Source of the DNA: Roseburia sp.
GTDB taxonomy: Bacteria > Bacillota > Clostridia > Lachnospirales > Lachnospiraceae
Reading direction: 5' to 3'
DNA length: 64,000 bases
Assembly: GCA_019421345.1 (NCBI GenBank)
Contig: JAHZFL010000004.1
Coordinates: 62,001-126,000, forward strand
The number at the start of each line of letters is the position of its first letter. Position 1 is the first letter of the stretch. Under the pieces are notes generated by a model. The model ran no database searches, was not told where the DNA came from, and saw nothing but the letters and a program-made list of their open reading frames with translations. Below, one piece after another: positions 41,503 to 49,014 of the stretch. A program made the position numbers and the translations under genes.

Positions 41503-42114
41503 TCAAATCTTCCCTAGTAGCTGCGGCATCCATGTTTTTACTACAAAATAAAAAATACTATAGCAAATGTCTAAAAACAAGTACGCTCTAATTGCAAATA
41601 CACAAAAAGCAGCTATCGTACCTACCCACTCTTTCGTCCATTCCCTGACGCTTATAAAATTGAATAAAACAAATACCAGATCGCCAATTATTAGTGCACC
41701 TAAAAACACAATCCACATGACTTTTCCAACGCTCACAAACTCACCCTCTACGCTAAAAACTTTCATAAAAGCTATTACTGGGAGCGTACTATTTATAATG
41801 AGATAAGTTGCTTCATATTCTCTTGTAAACGTCCGTGGTGAAAATTTAAAAATCAAATTCGTGATCAACAAAATAACACAAATAATTGAAAGTGAAAGAT
41901 TTTTTTCATCCAAGCTATCCCTCAAAACGCTTCTCACTGCCATAGCCAAAATACACATTACAATCGTCTTGCGAACGAATATTTTTTCAAATATGCTACA
42001 TACCTTCTCCTCAAAAGAGCCCACAATACTTACATCTGAAAATACCATACAAAGATAGGCTGTACATAATATCGCCGACGAAATAGCTATGATGACATAT
42101 CCAAATTCTTCCAT
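41503..42114 (-). CDS. Multi-pass membrane protein, unknown function
   Basis: A 203-residue protein with about six hydrophobic segments (for example YVIIAISSAILCTAYLCMVF, LSLSIICVILLITNLIFKF, VMWIVFLGALIIGDLVFVLF). No family recognised. I start at the ATG at 42114, behind AGGAGGGAG at a longish spacing of 11. A frame-open ATG at 42150 lies inside the previous gene. It is the last gene of the run that begins with the Tad-type pilus locus, so it may be an accessory membrane component, but this is only position. Confidence 0.65.
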   Translation of the reverse strand: MEEFGYVIIAISSAILCTAYLCMVFSDVSIVGSFEEKVCSIFEKIFVRKTIVMCILAMAVRSVLRDSLDEKNLSLSIICVILLITNLIFKFSPRTFTREYEATYLIINSTLPVIAFMKVFSVEGEFVSVGKVMWIVFLGALIIGDLVFVLFNFISVREWTKEWVGTIAAFCVFAIRAYLFLDICYSIFYFVVKTWMPQLLGKI

Positions 42115-42140
42115 GTTATGTAATTCTCCCTCCTTGCCTA

Positions 42141-42434
42141 TTAAATCCATATCTTTGACATAAAATCGAAAGTTCTAAACATCTCACACACAGCCTTTTC
42201 CCTTTGTATTTTCATCTTCATATCAATTTCTGAAAGTTCCGTATATTCAAGCAGTCTATTAATCCAATCTGTTTGTTCCAGTATAGTCATTTCCTGTTCC
42301 CTAATGATCTCATTCAATGCATTCATCTGTATCTGCTGTTCATTTAAAGATTTCTTTAAATATCTAATTTCCGACCGAAACGCCATTCTTTCCTTTTCAA
42401 AAGCTATATCCTTTGCAGATCTTTTCTGTTTCAT
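42141..42434 (-). CDS. Small coiled-coil protein
   Basis: A 97-residue, highly charged, helical protein (FRSEIRYLKKSLNEQQIQMN, then IIREQEMTILEQTDWI) with heptad character and no membrane segment. No family recognised. It overlaps the frame of the membrane protein downstream and follows the gene remnant at 42477-42567. RBS AAAGGGGGAATGT. Confidence 0.6.
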   Translation of the reverse strand: MKQKRSAKDIAFEKERMAFRSEIRYLKKSLNEQQIQMNALNEIIREQEMTILEQTDWINRLLEYTELSEIDMKMKIQREKAVCEMFRTFDFMSKIWI

Positions 42435-42476
42435 ACATTCCCCCTTTCATAGTCACAGCCGCTACAACACTTGCCT

Positions 42477-42567
42477 CTTTTCAGTTCCAAGATGCATAAT
42501 AGACCAGATTCTGTGTCACAGGCACAGAAAAGTCTGCCAGATAACCATTCCCATCTACCCAGCCAGC
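42477..42567 (-). pseudogene. Duplicated 3' fragment of the 42986 pilin-like gene
   Basis: Ninety-one bases (42477-42567) are nearly identical to 42982-43072, the last codons and stop of the gene at 42986. On the minus strand the fragment still encodes DGNGYLADFSVPVTQNLVYY and ASWN plus stop. It overlaps the end of the membrane gene at 42555, whose last three residues (LAG) and stop come from it. Confidence 0.85.
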
Positions 42568-42905
42568 ATTACAAAAATCATACTGACAAACAGCACATTT
42601 GTTACAATGACATGCAAAATATATTTTGAATCATCATTATAAAAAAGGGAGGAACGCAAAAATTTTAGGTCTATTATACTATCCACAAAAATTAACATTA
42701 GAATTAAAATTAAAAAAAACCGTAATGATAGAGTGAAAGACATTGAGACAAACCATTTAATTATCAATATTGTAACTAATTTGCACCCGCATAAAGCAGA
42801 CAAAAAGAAATCTGCTACCCTATCTGCCTTAATCAGTATTGACAAAATATAACCTATGCATAAGGCACTTACAACAATCGCCACGATTAAAAGTCCTGTT
42901 TTCAT
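42555..42905 (-). CDS. Four-helix membrane protein with altered C-terminus
   Basis: A 116-residue protein with about four membrane helices (LLIVAIVVSALCIGYILSIL near 4-23, VTILIIKWFVSM, LRFFLILILMLIFVDSIIDL, HVIVTNVLFVSMIFVMLAG). The stop codon lies in the duplicated pilin fragment, read in another frame, so the natural C-terminus was probably replaced by recombination. No family recognised. It directly follows the pilus genes. Confidence 0.6.
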   Translation of the reverse strand: MKTGLLIVAIVVSALCIGYILSILIKADRVADFFLSALCGCKLVTILIIKWFVSMSFTLSLRFFLILILMLIFVDSIIDLKFLRSSLFYNDDSKYILHVIVTNVLFVSMIFVMLAG

Positions 42906-42985
42906 TCCCTGTTTCTCCCACGCTTCCTTTCTACTTTATTAACTTGCGGGATGTGGCTGTCATGTAATTCATATCCAACTCCTTT

Positions 42986-43588
42986 TCAGTTCCAAGAAGC
43001 ATAATAGACCAGATTCTGTGTCACAGGGACAGAAAAGTCTGCCAGATAACCATTCCCATCTACCCAGCCGGCAAATGTTTTGCCCTCCTGCATCGGGCGT
43101 GAAGGCTCTGTTGCTATAGCACCCTCCTCTATTTCGTAAAGTTTATAGCATTCCGACTGACCCAAAGCATCCGAAACATAAAAGCTTACCGTATAATGTT
43201 TCTCCTCCCCCTCCGGATTCTGTCGAAAGATAACCGTTCTTTCATCCTGCACAGTTCCCTTCTTTCCGTTTGGGTGCGTAAATTCACCAGTGATCTTTAA
43301 AGAAAGCAATCCCTTTTCCCTATCTGCGTTCATCACCTCAACCACAACCGCCGCATTACTGTCAAACGCCGCTGCCATGCTTTGGGTGAAATCTGCAACA
43401 AACTGATCTACATTCTCCATACTGTATTTGGGATCACTCATTAAGATTTCAACTGTCTTTTCTGCTGCCGATGAAAAATTCATCTTCAATTCCATATTCC
43501 GGCTGTTCCTTCCCTCGATTGACATCACCATCAGTAATGTAAGTGCTCCAAGTATGGCACTGATGATGATCATAACAATATTCTTCAT
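42986..43588 (-). CDS. Pilin-like membrane-anchored protein with C-terminal InlB-type repeat
   Basis: A 200-residue protein with one N-terminal helix (IVMIIISAILGALTLLMVMS, residues 4-23). An extracytoplasmic mixed domain follows, then an InlB B/Flg_new-like ending: EGKTFAGWVDGNGYLADFSV and YYASWN. The N-terminal anchor, size and place after the Tad platform gene suggest a TadE/F-like minor pilin or pilus-associated adhesin. The same repeat type occurs in the 977-residue secreted protein of this element. RBS GAGGAAGAAGG. Confidence 0.65.
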   Translation of the reverse strand: MKNIVMIIISAILGALTLLMVMSIEGRNSRNMELKMNFSSAAEKTVEILMSDPKYSMENVDQFVADFTQSMAAAFDSNAAVVVEVMNADREKGLLSLKITGEFTHPNGKKGTVQDERTVIFRQNPEGEEKHYTVSFYVSDALGQSECYKLYEIEEGAIATEPSRPMQEGKTFAGWVDGNGYLADFSVPVTQNLVYYASWN

Positions 43589-43606
43589 ACTGCCTTCTTC
43601 CTCTTT

Positions 43607-44080
43607 TTAATTGTTCACAGGAATCAATATCCTGCTCTGTGTCTTTTTGTTGTAACCGTCTACTGCGCTTACCTGCACAGTATAAATTCCCGCCTTCACA
43701 AGTTGTACTGAGGTATCTTCCTGTACCGGGATCAACTTCCCCTCCCGGTCCGTTACACGGATAACCTGGATTGGCACCTCAGCTCCTGACTCATCCGATG
43801 CCTTAACATAATCCGATATTTTTACGGTTCCGACACGGAGTCCATTTCCTCCATGATAAGAGATTTCCGGTCCTTTTCTTCCGCTCTCCGTTTCATAAGA
43901 TGAAAAGTCACGATAAGAGGTATAATCGGGAGTATCTGTCTCAATTCTCGCCCCTGCGATTTCAAATACCCCACGATTCCCCTGTTGATCCGTAACATTT
44001 ACCAGCAAAAACAGGAAAAGCAGTATCACTACCGTTGCTTCCAACATAAAATGCCCATAATTTCTGATAATCTCCTGCAT
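43607..44080 (-). CDS. Type IV-like prepilin (TadE-like), G|xxxxE signature
   Basis: A 157-residue protein with leader MQEIIRNYG followed by HFMLEATVVILLFLFLLV. Cleavage after Gly9 would put Glu at +5 before a hydrophobic helix, the classic type IV prepilin signature. The extracytoplasmic part (residues 40-157) ends in a beta-rich domain (VKAGIYTVQVSAVDGYNKKT) like PKD/Ig units. The leader has the same length and pattern as in the three tiny neighbouring pilins. Likely a minor pilin of the element's Tad-type pilus. Confidence 0.75.
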   Translation of the reverse strand: MQEIIRNYGHFMLEATVVILLFLFLLVNVTDQQGNRGVFEIAGARIETDTPDYTSYRDFSSYETESGRKGPEISYHGGNGLRVGTVKISDYVKASDESGAEVPIQVIRVTDREGKLIPVQEDTSVQLVKAGIYTVQVSAVDGYNKKTQSRILIPVNN

Positions 44081-44098
44081 TTTTCCGCTCCTTTTTCT

Positions 44099-44245
44099 TT
44101 ATCCGCAAATACTCTGCATAAATTGTACTGCAGCTGTATAGATCGCCCCTCCCGGCTCTATACATTCCAAATAAAACCCGATTGCCAGTACGCTAACTAC
44201 AATGGCAAGCAGCCCTTCTCCCAAATGATTTATTATATCTTCCAT
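44099..44245 (-). CDS. Tiny Flp-like pilin (48 residues)
   Basis: A 48-codon gene read directly: MEDIINHLG then EGLLAIVVSVLAIGFYLECI and a short tail (EPGGAIYTAAVQFMQSICG). The leader of nine residues ends in Gly, followed by one hydrophobic helix, the size and shape of Flp/TadE-group pilins. It lacks Glu at +5. Two Cys residues (positions 30 and 47) could form a disulfide. RBS GGAGGGAG with spacing 8. It lies between the 35-residue pilin and the TadE-like gene. Confidence 0.75.
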   Translation of the reverse strand: MEDIINHLGEGLLAIVVSVLAIGFYLECIEPGGAIYTAAVQFMQSICG

Positions 44246-44296
44246 GCGTGTCTCCCTCCATTTCATCAAATGGAACTATTTATGAACCTAACATAT

Positions 44297-44404
44297 TTAA
44301 AATGCCGTGATCTCGTTTAGAAGCCAGACAAACATCCCGATCACGGAAATACCTGCGATCAGTCCAAGAAATGTCTGCCCAAACTCCTCCATCAATTTTT
44401 CCAT
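44297..44404 (-). CDS. Tiny Flp-like pilin (35 residues)
   Basis: A 35-codon gene read directly: MEKLMEEFG then QTFLGLIAGISVIGMFVWLL and NEITAF. It has the same nine-residue leader with Gly9 and one helix. RBS AGGAGGTAGCAG is near perfect, which supports translation. No Glu at +5. It is among the smallest pilin-like products I would expect; alternatively it is a small membrane chaperone of the pilus. Confidence 0.72.
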   Translation of the reverse strand: MEKLMEEFGQTFLGLIAGISVIGMFVWLLNEITAF

Positions 44405-44419
44405 CTGCTACCTCCTCTT

Positions 44420-44755
44420 TTATCTGGCGATCCCTCTGGTAGTTTTCGTCTCCTCAATCCCAAAAAGCGGAAGCCTATACTCATAACTCAATATGACCTC
44501 TGCCGTCTGGATATTGGACGCCTCATCATAAGTACTCCCTGTAATCTTCAGTCGATAGCCCGCATCTTCCGCCTGACGGATACAGGAATCGATCACATTT
44601 GGATTAAAATCACTGTTTTCGATTTCAGCGATCACGTCTGCCTTATATTCTCGCGCAGCTGTCGTCTGTCCGCTTGCGAGCACTAGCTGGCTGCAGATAA
44701 AGATACTTAACACGAGTACGATGACAGTCGTAAACGCCCCGATGATATTTTTCAT
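44420..44755 (-). CDS. Pilin-like protein with N-terminal helix (TadF-like)
   Basis: A 111-residue protein: MKNIIGAFTTVIVLVLSIFI anchor, then an extracytoplasmic alpha/beta domain (YKADVIAEIENSDFNPNVID, IQTAEVILSYEYRLPLFG). Its start overlaps the stop of the TadB/C-like gene (TAATG) with GGGAGGAATG upstream. The N-terminus differs from the Gly9 leaders, and Gly6 might be a cleavage point. Probably a minor pilin. Confidence 0.65.
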   Translation of the reverse strand: MKNIIGAFTTVIVLVLSIFICSQLVLASGQTTAAREYKADVIAEIENSDFNPNVIDSCIRQAEDAGYRLKITGSTYDEASNIQTAEVILSYEYRLPLFGIEETKTTRGIAR

Positions 44756-46287
44756 TACATTCCTCCCATATTTCCCAGCATTTCAAGCATAACCAACATG
44801 CCAAAGGACAAGTCGATCAAAAGCTTGATCGTAGCAGCCATAACCGGATAAGAAAACAAAAGCTTTGCTTTAAATGCAATGCTGCTGTTGCGAATCTCAT
44901 CTGAAATATTCTGCATCTCCTGCACTCTTTGGACAAGGTTATGTATCTGCACTTTCGCATTCCCTGTTCCTGACTCTGAGATGGCATGCAGCATCTTCAT
45001 ACAGGTCTGTGCCTCCGGTATATCAAAATCCTTACAAAAATCCGTATAAGATTTTAAGCGATCCGGCGCAGCTTCCAGCCGTTCCAGAAGTTCATTTAAT
45101 TCCTGCCGTAAAATCACCGGCGCCTCCTGCACAGACTTTGCAATAGACACCTGCACGTTGTTATTCTGCATCAGCAATGCCATATCCATCAGCCACTGTG
45201 GTAATGAAAGGTAAAGCTCCGCATTCACATCTTTTCTTGCCAATCGGTAACCAACGCGGTGTTGCATTAACATAAAAGCACCTATGACCACGGCAAGCAC
45301 TCCAAGCCACGTTATCTGAAAGAAAAATGCCACAACAGCTCCCAACAGAAATGGAGTTGCAAATATAAGACTTTTTCTCTTTTCCTTTGCCTCATTGTAA
45401 TTTCTACAAGCATTATAAGAAGCAAGCAGATATTCTTCCTTAAACAAAGATTCTGTCTGAAGCCAGTTTGCAGTCAATGTCCGCTGGCTTTTGACCATGA
45501 CATAGATCATTCCAAGAATAAACAGAATACTCGTTACCTGTATCACTCCGGTCCGAAAGATATAACCCGGCTCGACTGTTCCGGGGAACATCCGGCTCAT
45601 GGCATCCAGCACATAAAGTGCCACGGCGCACAAAATTGTTGCAATGATGATTGATATGATATTATCAGTATGGCTCGTCTTTTTTTCTGCCTGTAGACGA
45701 TAACCGCGACGTTTCCATAACTCAATATCCGTCAGCAGAAGCTGAACGGCATCCTCCATTTCGCCGCCATATTCTTCATTGCTGAGCAATAACTCGTGTA
45801 CCATATGTATCTTGGAGCAGGCATATGGCTTTTCAATGATCTCCAACGCTTCACGCAGTACCCATTTACCTTCATCTGTTCCTGCATTGATACAGCCTAA
45901 TGCTTCGTCAATCAACTGTCCCATCTGCCCATCCTCAAACAGCTCGCGTGTCTCCTTTAAGGCAGCGGCAACCTTACCGTTCTTCTGAAATGAATAAAGC
46001 ATCTGCTCCATATAAGTTGCGACGTCTGCAAATCGTTTCTGTTCATACATTCTTTTATAAGTCGAGATGATAAAGATTGGTAGTACAAGCACCATCGCAA
46101 ACATTATGATAGAAAAATTTGCAGCCTTTAACTGGAACAGCAGCCCGATCGCACTTATCCCAAGCAGTGAAAAGATTGTCAACAGCACATGCGTTTTCCA
46201 CGAAAAGTTATAACCGTATACATGCACTTCCTTTTCAAGATTGCGGGGATTGAGCAGTCTCAAGTAGTGATTTTTTTGTTTCTTCAT
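44755..46287 (-). CDS. Fused TadB/TadC-like pilus platform protein
   Basis: A 510-residue membrane protein with two GspF/TadC-type halves. Two N-terminal helices (about 33-80) precede a cytoplasmic helical domain (FADVATYMEQMLYSFQKNGK ... EYGGEMEDAVQLLLTDIELW), then helices near 212-230 and 245-265. A second set (about 308-345) precedes the second cytoplasmic domain (ELYLSLPQWLMDMALLMQNN ... ISESGTGNAKVQIHNLVQRV) and a last helix. Bacterial Tad systems usually use two separate proteins, TadB and TadC. It acts with the CpaF ATPase 5 bases upstream to assemble the pilus. Confidence 0.85.
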   Translation of the reverse strand: MKKQKNHYLRLLNPRNLEKEVHVYGYNFSWKTHVLLTIFSLLGISAIGLLFQLKAANFSIIMFAMVLVLPIFIISTYKRMYEQKRFADVATYMEQMLYSFQKNGKVAAALKETRELFEDGQMGQLIDEALGCINAGTDEGKWVLREALEIIEKPYACSKIHMVHELLLSNEEYGGEMEDAVQLLLTDIELWKRRGYRLQAEKKTSHTDNIISIIIATILCAVALYVLDAMSRMFPGTVEPGYIFRTGVIQVTSILFILGMIYVMVKSQRTLTANWLQTESLFKEEYLLASYNACRNYNEAKEKRKSLIFATPFLLGAVVAFFFQITWLGVLAVVIGAFMLMQHRVGYRLARKDVNAELYLSLPQWLMDMALLMQNNNVQVSIAKSVQEAPVILRQELNELLERLEAAPDRLKSYTDFCKDFDIPEAQTCMKMLHAISESGTGNAKVQIHNLVQRVQEMQNISDEIRNSSIAFKAKLLFSYPVMAATIKLLIDLSFGMLVMLEMLGNMGGM

Positions 46288-46292
46288 TGCTT

Positions 46293-47357
46293 TTATCTTC
46301 CCTCCTTCTTGTATCTCTCAAATTCCCTGCAAACAAACGGGTCTTTGATTCCCGCATATTTCATCTTCTTTAAGATTTCTGGCGGCAGCTCCTTTGATAC
46401 GATCTCGCCATCCTCCACAAGCATATAAATACGATTCTCATGTTCCTCCCTGCTGTAAAAGCAAAGCTGATCAATCAGCCTGTGGATTCTGCCGTCCGGT
46501 TCCTCAACCCTTCGGATTAAAATCCCGATATTGACATAACGGTAAATCCTGTTTTTCATACGCCCAGCATCATTCACATTGTCCATCATATTTTGGATCC
46601 GATCCGGAAGCTTGCGCACGTCATCCAGATGGATCGTTGTAAACCCATTCACACCCGTACTCCACTGCTCCAGCAGAGATGTTACTTCAACAGAACGTGC
46701 TTCCGAGAGCGCTAACCACTTTGGATTCTGACGCAGGCTTGCCTTGATCGCATCCGTATAATCAAATTTTTTCTCTACACGCAGTTCCACAGAGTCTGCC
46801 CCTGGGTTAATATCTGAATAATGGATTTCCAACGAATCCTCAATCGTGATCACACGTTGATCACTTGGGATAAACTGCATAAAAAATTTGGCACATTCCG
46901 TCTTCCCGCTCCCAGGTTCCCCGCCAAACACAAAATTCATTCTGGCAAGGACACAGTTGATCAATAACTGCAAGATTGGTTCACTGCAATACCCTTCCTT
47001 TATCATGCCAGAAATTGTGTTGCGAATAATCGGCGGTGATTTACGAATACAGATGCTTATTCCGGTTGCCGCAACAGATTCATGCAGGATGCTTACACGC
47101 AGTTCCTTCGTATCTGCTTCCAACAGCGGATTTGCTTGGTTGAACGACTTGTTTACACAATTGGATATATGATGCGTAAAGGTCTTGATAAATGATTCCG
47201 GCAGTATTTCTTCCGCCGCATAGCGACCCTTTTCAAAATCCGTGATCCAAAGCCTTCTTCCGTTATAATCAACATCTGTCACCGTTGGATTATCTATATA
47301 TTTCCATAAGGGTCCAAACTGCTCCGCAGTCGGCTCAAATGCTATTAACTCACTCAT
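46293..47357 (-). CDS. CpaF/TadA-type pilus assembly ATPase
   Basis: A 354-residue secretion ATPase of the VirB11/CpaF family. Seen are Walker A GEPGSGKT (146-153), the Asp box ITIEDSLEIHYSDINPGADS, the LRQNPKWLALSEARSVEV segment (Walker B region) and the His box VNGFTTIHLDDVRKLPDRI. It powers assembly of the Tad-like pilus with the TadB/C protein. In principle a VirB11 role in the T4SS is possible, but Gram-positive T4SS usually lack VirB11 and the neighbours here are pilins. RBS AGGAGGAATT. Confidence 0.9.
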   Translation of the reverse strand: MSELIAFEPTAEQFGPLWKYIDNPTVTDVDYNGRRLWITDFEKGRYAAEEILPESFIKTFTHHISNCVNKSFNQANPLLEADTKELRVSILHESVAATGISICIRKSPPIIRNTISGMIKEGYCSEPILQLLINCVLARMNFVFGGEPGSGKTECAKFFMQFIPSDQRVITIEDSLEIHYSDINPGADSVELRVEKKFDYTDAIKASLRQNPKWLALSEARSVEVTSLLEQWSTGVNGFTTIHLDDVRKLPDRIQNMMDNVNDAGRMKNRIYRYVNIGILIRRVEEPDGRIHRLIDQLCFYSREEHENRIYMLVEDGEIVSKELPPEILKKMKYAGIKDPFVCREFERYKKEGR

Positions 47358-47411
47358 AATTCCTCCTTGTTTTTCTCGGCGGCATATGCCGCCGAGCTTG
47401 TCCTTTGCTTG

Positions 47412-47579
47412 CTATCCTCGCATAGCGTTCATGTTATCAAAGAAGTCTTTGATCATGTTCTGAAACTGCACAGCAACAACTCCATCTTTTGCTAAAATTG
47501 CAATAAGAATAGAACCGAGCAATAGCAGTACGATTGCTACAAGAATCGCATTTCCATAATGCTTCATAACCTGCTCCAT
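47412..47579 (-). CDS. Flp-like pilin, likely major subunit (55 residues)
   Basis: I use the ATG at 47579, with GGGGGTGATGCCA just upstream, giving MEQVMKHYG then NAILVAIVLLLLGSILIAIL and a tail to FFDNMNAMRG. Frame-open starts upstream (to 47645) lack a ribosome binding site. It shares the nine-residue leader with Gly9 and has one long hydrophobic helix. It is the first gene of the pilus locus and therefore the best candidate for the major pilin. No Glu at +5. Confidence 0.75.
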   Translation of the reverse strand: MEQVMKHYGNAILVAIVLLLLGSILIAILAKDGVVAVQFQNMIKDFFDNMNAMRG

Positions 47580-47671
47580 TGGCATCACCCCCTTTCCAAA
47601 ATAAAAATAAGATTTATATGAAATGCATTTCTGCAATTCATTCAAAAATTTTTCTTCTGCCTCTTAATTGC

Positions 47672-48061
47672 TCATCTCTCACTAATACTTGGTTTCCTAT
47701 CACCATCACTTAGAATTTTCACAATATGATCTGATATGTTTAGTATGAATTCCACTGTCTGTGGATCAGAATTTCTAATGATTCTTTCAAATTTTTCTCC
47801 ATTCGTTAGCATTGGTTTGATTTCAGACAACCTTTGAGGCAGGAATTCTTCTGGTTTCATTCCAAAAGCTGAAGATATTTTAAGCAATGCCTTTAATCCA
47901 ATCTCACACTGTGATGATTCCAATTTTGAAATATGGCTCACAGATAAATTTGCTGTCTCTGCCAAGCGCGCCATCGATATGCCGCGTTTCCTACGTTCCA
48001 TGCTGATGTTTTGCGATACTTCCATTAAAACTCGCTTCATTTCTTCATCCGAAAACTGCAT
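47672..48061 (-). CDS. XRE-family transcriptional regulator
   Basis: A 129-residue DNA-binding protein with an HTH_XRE domain near residues 15-70: ISMERRKRGISMARLAETAN, LSVSHISKLESSQCEIGLKA, LLKISSAFGMKPEEFLP. A C-terminal helical extension may dimerise. It overlaps the DUF5688-like gene by 17 bases and precedes the pilus locus, so it probably regulates pilus or transfer genes. It is a candidate for binding the shared promoter boxes. Confidence 0.85.
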   Translation of the reverse strand: MQFSDEEMKRVLMEVSQNISMERRKRGISMARLAETANLSVSHISKLESSQCEIGLKALLKISSAFGMKPEEFLPQRLSEIKPMLTNGEKFERIIRNSDPQTVEFILNISDHIVKILSDGDRKPSISER

Positions 48062-49001
48062 TCATTCTTCTCCTCTCCGATGCGTCTGCAATCCCTTCTT
48101 TTGCCTGTAGTTCCAATTCACTTTTTTCTTTTTTTGAAAATACCAACTTTTTTAAATCTTTATTGTAATACCAAAGATTCCTACCAAATGGAGATATTTC
48201 TTCTGCTATATTTAATACCTCTGTTTCTGCCAAATTTTCACTCACCGGAAACACCACAACCTCATGTATGGATAGTGGAAATATATACAAATCTCTTGAA
48301 TATTCCAGTGCAAGTTCCTTCAATGGACTTTCCTTATAAAATAGGGACGCAGTTCCAAAACAGTGAAAGTATGTATCAATCAGATATACCTCACCATACC
48401 CGTAACCACATTGCATTTTCTGAAGCTGGTATGGGAAACTTTCTGACATATTCCGAATTGCCAACTCATACAATGTATCTTCTGTGATCCCCCATTTTTT
48501 CACAAATTCTTCTGTTATAAGGTTTATCTGAATCACCTCATTCTTTTCTTCCCGTAACAGCCCATACACCTGATATGCATTATTATGATTCCTTCCCAGC
48601 AGCATATCTGTTCCATTAGCATCTCTTGGCACAAGAAATGTTATAATTCGCTCCTTTGGAACGATCTCCAATAAACCAGACAACTCTCTTTTTTCTTTCT
48701 CCGCCACCTTTGCGGCTTCCTCGTATTGTTTGATATAATGTTGCAGTTGCTCTCTTACTGTCTTAACGCAAAATTTTTCACCTCCAAGGTCATACAATTC
48801 TCTTACCCCCAGAGTTGGCATTCTTTTTATATAATCTTTTCCATCCTCAAGCTGCAATTTATATATATTTTCTTCTCTAAAAATTTTCAAACGATACTTA
48901 CCCTCTCTGCACCCCAAAGCATAGGATGCAGGAAGGCACATAGTTCCCTTTAGTTCAAGTTCCTTTACAAATCGTTCAATTTTATCATCTTCTTTCTTCA
49001 T
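48045..49001 (-). CDS. DUF5688-like protein
   Basis: A 318-residue soluble protein. The C-terminal half follows the DUF5688 pattern: TEEFVKKWGITEDTLYELAI, then LFYKESPLKELALEYSRDLY with IFPLSIHEVVVFP. The family is abundant in Lachnospiraceae, often in many copies, and has no known function. I use the ATG at 49001 with AAGGGA upstream, because the earlier frame-open start (49049) lies inside the wall-hydrolase gene. It lies at the border of the T4SS and pilus modules. Confidence 0.75.
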   Translation of the reverse strand: MKKEDDKIERFVKELELKGTMCLPASYALGCREGKYRLKIFREENIYKLQLEDGKDYIKRMPTLGVRELYDLGGEKFCVKTVREQLQHYIKQYEEAAKVAEKEKRELSGLLEIVPKERIITFLVPRDANGTDMLLGRNHNNAYQVYGLLREEKNEVIQINLITEEFVKKWGITEDTLYELAIRNMSESFPYQLQKMQCGYGYGEVYLIDTYFHCFGTASLFYKESPLKELALEYSRDLYIFPLSIHEVVVFPVSENLAETEVLNIAEEISPFGRNLWYYNKDLKKLVFSKKEKSELELQAKEGIADASERRRMNAVFG

Positions 49002-49014
49002 CTTCTTTCTTCCC

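Noticed and set aside
46293..47357. VirB11 subunit of the T4SS
   Set aside because: The ATPase fits CpaF as well as VirB11, but the adjacent TadB/C platform and pilins make the Tad-type role much more likely; Gram-positive T4SS normally lack VirB11.
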